Assembly: GCA_023430045.1 (NCBI GenBank)
Contig: JAEZCF010000018.1
Coordinates: 1-32,809 of the forward strand
DNA: 32,809 nt
Reading direction: 5' to 3'
Source: Pseudomonadota bacterium
Lineage (GTDB): Bacteria > Pseudomonadota > Gammaproteobacteria > Xanthomonadales > Xanthomonadaceae
In this document: piece after piece, positions 23,247 through 30,227 of the stretch
Layout of the letters: each line of letters starts with the position of its first letter
How positions within the stretch are numbered: position 1 is the stretch's first letter
Made by a program: the position numbers and the translations under genes
The notes under the pieces: model-generated
The model's database searches: none
What the model was told of the DNA's origin: nothing
Seen by the model: only the letters and a program-made list of their open reading frames with translations

Positions 23247-23282
23247 GCGAGGCGCATCGCGAAGGATTGCGATGCGCCTCGC
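23247..23282. other. Perfect 14-bp-stem inverted repeat in the nag divergent region
   Basis: GCGAGGCGCATCGC (23247-23260), an 8-base loop GAAGGATT (23261-23268) and the exact complement GCGATGCGCCTCGC (23269-23282). No T run follows on either strand, and the sequence is unlike the SMAG repeats of this window. It lies between the two operator sites, about 70 bp from operator 2 and 115 bp from operator 1. It could form a cruciform or an mRNA hairpin, insulate the two promoters, or be a protein-binding site. The rest of 23140-23350 holds no gene I can support. Confidence 0.6.
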
Positions 23283-23350
23283 CCCGCCGCCTGCCGCCGG
23301 GCCGCCTGTCATCGATCCGCTGCGATGCAGCAACGAAAACTTCACAAACC

Positions 23351-23370
23351 CGTTGACATCGTTGTCAACG
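23351..23370. promoter_or_regulatory. Operator 2: 20-bp palindrome overlapping the kinase -35
   Basis: CGTTGACA-TCGT-TGTCAACG is a palindrome with perfect 8-base arms around 4 bases. It contains an exact -35 TTGACA at 23353-23358 facing the kinase gene, 60 bp before its GTG start; the matching -10 is poor (CAGACT at 18 bp spacing), as expected for a promoter needing help or wrongly placed by me. Symmetry, size and neighbourhood fit a LacI-family operator, most likely for the regulator at 20670-21737. Confidence 0.6.
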
Positions 23371-23430
23371 CAGGACCAGACTCGGCCCATCCAGTGGCCA
23401 TATCGGCCCGGTCTGCCTGCAGGAGCCCGC

Positions 23431-24450
23431 GTGACCCCGGCCAGCCATACCGCTTCCGCTTCACCGCTGTCCCGCACGGCACCGGCCTTTCTTGCCGCAG
23501 ATGTCGGCGGCACCCATGTACGGGTGGCGCGCGTGCAGGCCAGTGGCGACGACGCGCACCCCGTACAGTTGCTGGATTACCGCAAGTACCGCAATGCCGA
23601 CCATGCCGGGCTGGGAGCGATCCTGGCCGATTTCATCGGTGATGGGCCGCGCCCGCATGACTGCGTGGTCGCCACCGCCGGCTATGCGCGCGAAGACGGT
23701 ACGGTGATCACCGCGAACGTGCCCTGGCCGCTTTCCGCACGCCAGCTCGAGGCGGATGTCGGCCTGCAACACGTGCACATCGTCAACGATTTCGAAGCCG
23801 TCGCGCATGCCGCCGCGCAGGTGGATGCCAGTGGTGTACTGCAGCTGTGCGGCCCGGCCAGCGCGCCCGCCGGCCCGACCCTGGTGGTCGGGCCCGGGAC
23901 CGGCCTGGGGGCGGCGGTCTGGATACCCACGGTCCATGGCGCCGTGGTGCTGGCCACCGAGGCGGGCCAGGCCACGCTGGCCACCAGCACCGAACTTGAA
24001 ATGGCGATCATGCGGCACATGCTGCGCGACCATGCGCATGTATCGGTCGAACACGCGCTGTCCGGTCCCGGGCTGATGAACCTGTACACGGCGCTGTGCG
24101 CGCTGGAAGGCGCGGTACCGGTACTGGCCACACCGGATGCGGTGACCGCTGCGGCGATGGCCGGCGGCGATGTACAGGCACGCCGCGCACTGGATGTTTT
24201 CTGCGGGCTGCTGGGCAGCACCATCGGCGACATGGCGCTGCTGTACGGCGCGCACGGTGGTGTGTACCTGGCCGGCGGCATCCTGCCGCAGATCCGCGAT
24301 TTCCTGCGCGACAGCAGTTTCGTCAGCCGATATCTCAACAAGGGGCCGATGGCCGAAGCATTGCAGGGCATCCCGGTGAAGGTGGTCGAACACGGCCAGC
24401 TCGGGGTGATCGGCGCAGCTACGTGGTACCTCGGCCAACACCCGCGCTGA
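23431..24450 (+). CDS. Glucokinase-family sugar kinase, probable GlcNAc kinase
   Basis: Cytoplasmic ATP-dependent kinase of 339 residues of the bacterial Glk family. The phosphate-1 motif is AADVGGTHVRVA (22-33, Asp24), the catalytic Asp120 is in IVNDFEAVAHA (as Asp100 in E. coli Glk), and the phosphate-2 motif is VGPGTGLGAA (153-162). A GTG start at 23431 is supported by AGGAG six bases upstream; the in-frame ATG at 23272 would put the operator inside the gene. By context, divergent from nagP and beside a hexosaminidase, the physiological substrate is probably GlcNAc, giving GlcNAc-6-phosphate for NagA. Glucose is the alternative and the sequence alone does not decide. Confidence 0.88.
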   Translation: MTPASHTASASPLSRTAPAFLAADVGGTHVRVARVQASGDDAHPVQLLDYRKYRNADHAGLGAILADFIGDGPRPHDCVVATAGYAREDGTVITANVPWPLSARQLEADVGLQHVHIVNDFEAVAHAAAQVDASGVLQLCGPASAPAGPTLVVGPGTGLGAAVWIPTVHGAVVLATEAGQATLATSTELEMAIMRHMLRDHAHVSVEHALSGPGLMNLYTALCALEGAVPVLATPDAVTAAAMAGGDVQARRALDVFCGLLGSTIGDMALLYGAHGGVYLAGGILPQIRDFLRDSSFVSRYLNKGPMAEALQGIPVKVVEHGQLGVIGAATWYLGQHPR

Positions 24451-24494
24451 CGTTTTTTCTTCCACCACGTCCTTCATCAGGCCGTGGAGCACGT

Positions 24495-24509
24495 GTACTT
24501 ACGCAGTAC
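24495..24509. promoter_or_regulatory. Short palindrome upstream of the third receptor gene
   Basis: GTACT-TACGC-AGTAC is a perfect 5-base inverted repeat in the 188-bp gap between the kinase and the receptor. A T-rich stretch (GTTTTTTCTT, about 24452-24461) lies just after the kinase stop without an evident stem before it. The rest of the gap is a C/A-rich leader low in structure. No copy of the TTGACA...TGTCAA operator is present here, so the receptor may share the upstream promoter or have its own control. Weak evidence. Confidence 0.25.
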
Positions 24510-24638
24510 CCGCCAATGCAGCAGGCAGCAATCCGGCAACACCGCTTCGCCACGGTCACGACCAGACGCACAGCCGCGACCACAACCGCAACAACCGTAC
24601 GCCGACGAGGCGACCATCGAGTGATGAGGAGAGACATC

Positions 24639-27305
24639 ATGAACACCCGCAAGACTCTGCTTTCGGTAGCCGTCGTCAGCTGCCTTGCCTTTGGTGCGAA
24701 CGCGCAGCAGGCACCTGCCACGACCACCGCCACCGACCTGGACACCATCACCGTCACCGGCATCCGTGGTTCGATGGAAAAATCGCTGGACACCAAGCGT
24801 GATGCCAGCGCGCGTCTGGAAGTCGTCACTGCCGAAGACGTCGGCAAACTGCCGGCGCACAACGTCGCCGACACCCTGCAGCGCCTGCCGGGCGTCAACA
24901 TCAGCTCCGCCAGTGCCGACGAAGGCGGCTTCGACGAAGCCGACCGTGTCAGCCTGCGTGGCACCAGCCCGAGTCTGACCCAGACCCTCATCAACGGTCA
25001 CACCGTCGCCTCGGCGGACTGGTTCGTGCTCAGCCAGGGCAACAATGTCGGCCGCAGCGTCAGCTACTCGCTGCTGCCGTCCGAACTGGTCAGTTCGGTG
25101 GAAGTGAACAAGTCCTCGCAGGCCAAGCTGCTGGACGGCGGCACCACCGGCACCGTCAATGTCATCACCCGCAAGCCGCTGGAGTTCGCCAAGACGTTCA
25201 CCGCCGAGGCATCCATCGGCGCGGTCCACTCGGACCAGGCCAAGTCGACCGATCCGCAGCTGTCGGCGCTGTTCAACTACAAGAACGAAGAAGGCAACTT
25301 CGGCGTGATGGTGCAGGGCTTCAGCCAGAAGCGCGAGCTGCGCCGCGAAGCACAGGAAATCCCGGGCGGCTTCTTCGAAATCGGCGCGGCCGACCCGGTC
25401 GCCCTGACCAACCCCGACCTGGTCGGCGTCAAGGTGCCCGGCCTGCTCGGTTCCACCCTGTTCGAACAGACCCGCGAGCGCAAGGGCGGCCTGCTGTCGC
25501 TGCAGTTCAAGCCCAATGATGACCTGAGCCTGGGCCTGACCGGCTTCAGCTCGAAGATGGACGCGAACAACTACAACCGCAACTTCATGATGTGGGGCGG
25601 CAATTTCGCGCGTTCGCAGGCGCCGGACCCGGGCTACACCATCACCGACGGCGTGCTGACCAACGCCAGTTACGCGGGCCAGGCCGGCACACCGTACGCC
25701 GTGTACGACATGATCTACCGTGAAGCCACGGCCAAGACCAACTTCATCACCTTCGATGCCGACTGGCAGATCACCGACAACCTGCGCACGAAGTTCCAGG
25801 CGGGCCGCACCAAGGGCACCGGCTCCACGCCGCGCCAGTTCATTGCCGAACTGACCATGGCCGACGGCGGCGGCGCCAGCTGGGCTACCCATGGCAAGGG
25901 CTCGCCGGTGGACTGGAACGTGGGCGGCGACCTGAGCCCGGCCGCTTCCGGTTGGGGCGGCACCTGGGGCAACCAGCAGGTGACCGCCGAAGACGAGGAG
26001 AAGTGGGCCACGCTGGATTTCAGCAACTACTTCGATGCCGGCACGCTGTCGTCCATCGACTTCGGCGTGCGTTTCGCCGACCACACGCGTGAAGCACTGT
26101 CGCCGGAAGGCGCTACCCCGGGCGACATCTGGACGGCCCTGCAGGGTGCCGCCACCGCCAATTATCCGTCCGGTTTCGCCGGCGACATCGGCGGCACGTT
26201 CCCGCGCAATCTCTGGTATTACACGCCGGGCGCGCTGAAGAACGCCATCATCAACAACTCCACCTGGCTGGCCGGCAACGATGGTCCGGATGGTCGCCAC
26301 AACTACGGCGCCGAATGGAAGGTGGCCGAGAAGAACTACAGCGCCTACCTGCAGGCCAACTTCATCGGTGACTGGTGGAGCGGCAACATCGGCGTTCGCT
26401 ACGTCAACGTCAAGCAGGACATCGATACTTACCTGGCCGTCAACGATGCCGCCAATGCGGACGTGAGCAGCCTGTTCGGCATGTGGAAGGCGCAGTACTT
26501 CCAGAACAAGCATGACCGTCTGCTGCCCAGCGCGAACATCAAGTTCGACCTGGACGACAGGCTGGTGCTGCGCGTGGCCGCGTCCCAGACCCAGACCCTG
26601 CCGGATTTCTCGGCACTGGGCGCGTCGTCGTGGGGCTCGGACCTGAACAAGACCGGCGGCGGCGGCAACCCGGAACTCAAGCCGGTGGTGTCCACCAACC
26701 TGGACGCCAACCTGGAGTGGTACTTCATGCCGCGCGGCCTGCTGTCGGTGGGCGTGTTCGGCATGGACATGAAGGATTACGTCGCCTACGACGTGCAGAC
26801 CCGCATGCTGTACAGCGAGCTCACCAACCAGCTGGAGGCCTACGAAGTGGCCTCGCCGATCAACGCCGACGGCAAGGTCACCGGTGCCGAATTCGCCTAC
26901 GAGCAACCCATCGGCGACAACTTCGGCATCAACGCCAACTACACCTACGCCAACGGCCGTTCGTCGCACACCTGGGAAGATGGCAGCAACAACCTGCAGG
27001 GCACCTCGAAGAACACCTACAACGTGGGCGCCTTCTTCGAGAACGACACCTTCGGCGCGCGCGTCAGCTACACCTACCGTTCCGAGTTCCTGATCAGCCT
27101 GTCCGGTGCCAACCCGTACTACCAGGATGCCTTCGGCACCCTGTCGGCGTCGCTGAGCTACAAGGCCACCGATTGGCTGAGCATCAGCCTGGATGCGCTG
27201 AATCTCAACAACCCGACCTACAAGTACTACCAGAGCTCGACCATCCCGACCTCGTTCTACAGCAACGGTCGCCAGTACTACCTCAACCTGCGCGTGAAGT
27301 ACTGA
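24639..27305 (+). CDS. TonB-dependent receptor of the nag locus (Xanthomonas/Caulobacter carbohydrate type)
   Basis: Outer-membrane receptor of 888 residues. The signal peptide ends at about residue 22 (CLAFGANAQ); the TonB box is in DTITVTGIRGSMEKSLD (35-51), followed by the plug with VVTAEDVGKLPAHNVADTLQRLPGVNIS, VSLRGTSPSLTQTLINGH and LDGGTTGTVNVITRKPLEF. This is the plug style of the large family found in Xanthomonas and Caulobacter and often tied to plant or chitin sugars. The barrel ends in RQYYLNLRVKY. AGGAG precedes the ATG at 24639; the open frame reaching back to 24096 inside the kinase is not coding. Position between the kinase and the hexosaminidase suggests uptake of GlcNAc or chitooligosaccharides. 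Confidence 0.93.
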   Translation: MNTRKTLLSVAVVSCLAFGANAQQAPATTTATDLDTITVTGIRGSMEKSLDTKRDASARLEVVTAEDVGKLPAHNVADTLQRLPGVNISSASADEGGFDEADRVSLRGTSPSLTQTLINGHTVASADWFVLSQGNNVGRSVSYSLLPSELVSSVEVNKSSQAKLLDGGTTGTVNVITRKPLEFAKTFTAEASIGAVHSDQAKSTDPQLSALFNYKNEEGNFGVMVQGFSQKRELRREAQEIPGGFFEIGAADPVALTNPDLVGVKVPGLLGSTLFEQTRERKGGLLSLQFKPNDDLSLGLTGFSSKMDANNYNRNFMMWGGNFARSQAPDPGYTITDGVLTNASYAGQAGTPYAVYDMIYREATAKTNFITFDADWQITDNLRTKFQAGRTKGTGSTPRQFIAELTMADGGGASWATHGKGSPVDWNVGGDLSPAASGWGGTWGNQQVTAEDEEKWATLDFSNYFDAGTLSSIDFGVRFADHTREALSPEGATPGDIWTALQGAATANYPSGFAGDIGGTFPRNLWYYTPGALKNAIINNSTWLAGNDGPDGRHNYGAEWKVAEKNYSAYLQANFIGDWWSGNIGVRYVNVKQDIDTYLAVNDAANADVSSLFGMWKAQYFQNKHDRLLPSANIKFDLDDRLVLRVAASQTQTLPDFSALGASSWGSDLNKTGGGGNPELKPVVSTNLDANLEWYFMPRGLLSVGVFGMDMKDYVAYDVQTRMLYSELTNQLEAYEVASPINADGKVTGAEFAYEQPIGDNFGINANYTYANGRSSHTWEDGSNNLQGTSKNTYNVGAFFENDTFGARVSYTYRSEFLISLSGANPYYQDAFGTLSASLSYKATDWLSISLDALNLNNPTYKYYQSSTIPTSFYSNGRQYYLNLRVKY

Positions 27306-27339
27306 TCCAGCACCGGCGGCAACGCCGGACCATGCAGGC

Positions 27340-27375
27340 ACGCCGGGTCCTGGAGCATTCCGGGCCCGGCGTTTT
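27340..27375 (+). terminator. Intrinsic terminator after the receptor gene
   Basis: ACGCCGGG (27340-27347) pairs with CCCGGCGT (27365-27372), extended inward by CCTGG with CCGGG after one bulged T, with a short AGCATT loop, and followed by a short T run. A second smaller hairpin, CCGGCG-GCAA-CGCCGG, lies just before it at 27313-27328. The structure is strong and only 35 nt past the receptor stop. It would end or attenuate transcription, so the hexosaminidase may be expressed at a lower level or from read-through. Confidence 0.75.
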
Positions 27376-27417
27376 CATGTAGAACGAACACCGCACCCGT
27401 TTCCAGGAGTCCTTCCG

Positions 27418-29766
27418 ATGACGAAGCCCACCCGCGCCAGGCTGCACAGCCTTCTGTTGCTGGGAAGCCTGCTGGCTACCTTGCCCGCATTGGCTGCCGA
27501 TGCGCCCGCGCTCGATACCGGTCCCGGTCCGCAGCTGCGTGCAGACAGCCTGATGCTCATCCCGGCGCCGGCCAGGATGCAGCGCGGTGAGGGCGCCGGC
27601 ATCACCGTAAACGCCGGTACGCCCCTGCATGCTGAAGGCGAAGCGGCGCAGCGCGTGGCCACGCAGTTCGCCGATCTGCTGGCACGCAGCGGTGGCCCGC
27701 GCCTGGCGCCGGCCAAGGGCACGGCGGCCACAACGAACGGCGGCATCCGCTTCGAGATCATTCCCACCTTCCGCGACAGCGGTGAGAGCTACCTGCTTGA
27801 AAGCACCGCGCAGGGCGTGGTGGTGCAGGCCGGCAATGAAGGTGGCCTGTTCTACGGTGCGACGACACTGGCCCAGCTGGCCACCGGCGGCAGCGATGGC
27901 GTATTGCCGGCCGTGCAGATCCAGGACGAACCGCGTTTCAGCTGGCGTGGCTTCATGCTGGATTCGGCGCGCCACTTCCAGAGCCTGAATGAAATCAAGC
28001 AGGTGCTCGACGCCATGGCCGCGCACAAGCTCAACACGTTTCACTGGCATCTCACCGATGACCAGGGCTGGCGCATGGAAATCAAGCGCTACCCGAAGCT
28101 GACCGCAGTGGGCAGCTGCCGCCTGCCGGCCGGCGATGGCGGCATCGATCCGGCCAGCGGCCAGGAACGCCCGTACTGCGGTTTCTACACACAGGAGCAG
28201 ATCCGCGAAGTGATCGCCTATGCGGCCAGACTGCATATCCAGGTGATCCCGGAAATCGATGTGCCGGGCCATGCCACCGCCGCGATCGCCGCCTATCCCG
28301 AACTGGGTTCGATCGACACCCCGCTCAGGCCGATCAGCGAATGGGGCGTGTTCCCCAACCTGTTCAACGTCGAAGACAGCACCGTCGCCTTCCTGGAAAA
28401 CGTGCTGGAAGAAGTGATCGAACTGTTCCCGGCGAAATATGTACATGTCGGTGGCGATGAGGCGGTCAAGGACCAGTGGATCGCGTCCAGGCGCGTGCAG
28501 CAGCGCATGCGCGAACTGGGCATCAAGGATGAGATGGCCATGCAGAGCCACATCATCAAGCGCCTGGAAACCTTCCTGGAACAGCATGACCGGCGTCTGA
28601 TCGGCTGGGACGAGATCCTCGAAGGCGGCCTGCCGCCGCAGGCCACGGTGATGTCATGGCGTGGCACCGAAGGCGGCCTGGCAGCGGCCAGCGAAGGCCA
28701 CGACGTGGTGATGTCGCCGGTCAGCCACCTGTACCTGGACTACCTGCAGACCGCCTCGCCGAACGAACCGCCCGGCCGGCCGACACAGGTCAGCCTGGCC
28801 AGGCTGTACAACTTCGAACCGGTGCCGGCCGAACTGGCCGCCGACAAGCGTGGGCACATCCTGGGCCTGCAGGCCAACATGTTCACCGAGCACACGCGCA
28901 GCTACGCGCGGCTGCAGCACAACCTGTTCCCGCGCCTTGCGGCAGTGGCGGAAACCGGATGGAGCCCGCAATCCCGCCGCGATTTCCGCGACTTCCTGGC
29001 ACGCCTGCCGGCGCAGCTGCAGCGGTATCGGGCGTGGGGACTGGCGTATGCGCAGACACCGTTCGAAGTCGGCATCCAGCCCGATGCGGATCGCCGCAGC
29101 GGCAAGGTGACGCTGGAACTGGCCAACCCGCTGGGTTACGAAGTGCGCTACAGCATCGATGGCGCGCCGGTCACCGCCCGTTCGCCGCTCTACCGCACAC
29201 CGCTGCAGGCACGCGTGCCAGCCACGGTGGCTGCGGCCGCCTTTTTCCAGGGACAGCCGCTGGCGGCAGCACCCACGGTGTACACGTTCACCGCGCAGTC
29301 GCTGCTGACCCGCAGCGATGACCAGCTGTCCAGCTGTCCCGGCTCCGGACAGTTGGTGCTGCGGCTGGAAGACGATGGCCCTGCCGATGGCGAACGCGCG
29401 GTGTTCAACGTGGATATCTTCGATCCCTGCTGGCGCTGGCCGCAGGCGGATCTGCACGACATCACCCGGGTATCGGTGCGTGCCGGGCGTATCCCGTATT
29501 ACTTCCAGCTGGCCCACGATGAGCCGAACCGTCGCTTCGAAGCAGCCACGCGTGCACACGGGGAGATGAAGATCCGTCGCGGAGACTGCACCGGCCCCAC
29601 CCTCGCCGAGGTCGCACTGCCCGCGGAACCCGACGCCGATGGGTTCATCACCCTGCAGGCGGCGTTGCCGGAAAGCGCCAGGAGCACCACCGACCTGTGC
29701 ATCAATTTCACCGGCGACACACGTCCGGCGATGTGGGTGATCGACCAGGTGACCCTGCAACCGTAA
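27418..29766 (+). CDS. Beta-N-acetylhexosaminidase, GH20 family
   Basis: Exported enzyme of 782 residues releasing terminal GlcNAc from chitooligosaccharides or glycans. A signal peptide (about 1-27, ending LPALAAD, no lipobox) is followed by a GH20b-like domain (about 40-155) and the catalytic TIM barrel (about 170-520) with RFSWRGFMLDSARHF, HWHLTDDQGWR and the catalytic pair Asp347-Glu348 in HVGGDEAV. This pair assists the substrate N-acetyl group in the GH20 mechanism. LGLQANMFTEH and ETGWSP near the barrel end complete the substrate pocket. A C-terminal extension of about 230 residues has a chitobiase-like Ig-type domain and a beta-rich tail with two cysteines. AGGAG is nine bases before the ATG at 27418. 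It probably supplies sugar to the receptor encoded just upstream. Confidence 0.94.
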   Translation: MTKPTRARLHSLLLLGSLLATLPALAADAPALDTGPGPQLRADSLMLIPAPARMQRGEGAGITVNAGTPLHAEGEAAQRVATQFADLLARSGGPRLAPAKGTAATTNGGIRFEIIPTFRDSGESYLLESTAQGVVVQAGNEGGLFYGATTLAQLATGGSDGVLPAVQIQDEPRFSWRGFMLDSARHFQSLNEIKQVLDAMAAHKLNTFHWHLTDDQGWRMEIKRYPKLTAVGSCRLPAGDGGIDPASGQERPYCGFYTQEQIREVIAYAARLHIQVIPEIDVPGHATAAIAAYPELGSIDTPLRPISEWGVFPNLFNVEDSTVAFLENVLEEVIELFPAKYVHVGGDEAVKDQWIASRRVQQRMRELGIKDEMAMQSHIIKRLETFLEQHDRRLIGWDEILEGGLPPQATVMSWRGTEGGLAAASEGHDVVMSPVSHLYLDYLQTASPNEPPGRPTQVSLARLYNFEPVPAELAADKRGHILGLQANMFTEHTRSYARLQHNLFPRLAAVAETGWSPQSRRDFRDFLARLPAQLQRYRAWGLAYAQTPFEVGIQPDADRRSGKVTLELANPLGYEVRYSIDGAPVTARSPLYRTPLQARVPATVAAAAFFQGQPLAAAPTVYTFTAQSLLTRSDDQLSSCPGSGQLVLRLEDDGPADGERAVFNVDIFDPCWRWPQADLHDITRVSVRAGRIPYYFQLAHDEPNRRFEAATRAHGEMKIRRGDCTGPTLAEVALPAEPDADGFITLQAALPESARSTTDLCINFTGDTRPAMWVIDQVTLQP

Positions 29767-29773
29767 TGCGCAG

Positions 29774-29828
29774 AGCGGGGCCCTGCCCCGCTGTCACGCA
29801 CACCACAGCCGGTCATGGACCGGCTCTA
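29774..29828. repeat. Pair of REP-type palindromes between hexosaminidase and vanZ-like gene
   Basis: AGCGGGG/CCCCGCT around a 5-base loop at 29774-29792 and AGCCGGT/ACCGGCT at 29807-29825 followed by CTAC. They use the same two stem types and the terminal GTAG (here as CTAC) as the other SMAG elements in the window. They lie between convergent stops and may end both transcripts. Confidence 0.8.
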
Positions 29829-29840
29829 CCGCGCCGGCGG

Positions 29841-30227
29841 CTACCCGCGCCAGCGCAGCAGAAGATCGCGCCAAGGCGTCAGCGCCGTGGCAAGGCCCGC
29901 CAGCACGCCGATGGTGTCGGCCAGCGCGTCTATGGCATCGGCCGTGCGGGTGGCCGTCAGTGCGCCCTGCGCGAATTCGATAGCGATGCCCAGCAGCACC
30001 AGTCCCCACCCCGCCCACAGCAACGGCCGGCCAGCACGGTACAGCTGCACCGCGCTGGCAGCGAGCACGAAGTAGGCAAGGAAATGCTCCACCTTGTCGC
30101 TGTTCTGCGGCAGCGCCAATGGTGGTGGCGGCATCAGGCAGACAACCACCACGGCCAGCACCGCCAGCCACCACAACCCCGCCCACACCCGTGGATGGCG
30201 CAGCGGCTTGAACGCACCAGCGCTCAC
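29841..30227 (-). CDS. VanZ-like membrane protein
   Basis: Small integral inner-membrane protein of 128 residues with about four hydrophobic segments. The family motif is DKVEHFLAYFVLAAS in the second helix region, followed by GIAIEFAQGAL and the DAIDALADTIGVLAG segment, as in VanZ-family proteins. VanZ itself gives low-level teicoplanin resistance by an unknown route, and most relatives have no known function. I chose GTG at 30227 because it overlaps the stop of the upstream methyltransferase gene as GTGA (30224-30227), an arrangement typical of coupled translation. A TTG at 30236 in the same frame is the alternative. It is probably co-transcribed with the methyltransferase gene. Confidence 0.82.
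   Translation of the reverse strand: MSAGAFKPLRHPRVWAGLWWLAVLAVVVVCLMPPPPLALPQNSDKVEHFLAYFVLAASAVQLYRAGRPLLWAGWGLVLLGIAIEFAQGALTATRTADAIDALADTIGVLAGLATALTPWRDLLLRWRG

Noticed and set aside
24452..24461. Intrinsic terminator after the kinase
   Set aside because: The T run is present, but I could not find a convincing stem just before it.
24096..24638. Extension of the third receptor into the kinase gene
   Set aside because: The frame overlaps the kinase coding sequence and the peptide lacks a signal; AGGAG and a clear signal peptide mark the start at 24639.
24477..27341. Minus-strand open frame (954 codons) opposite the third receptor gene
   Set aside because: Antisense shadow; the plus strand has signal peptide, TonB box and barrel end, the minus strand has none.
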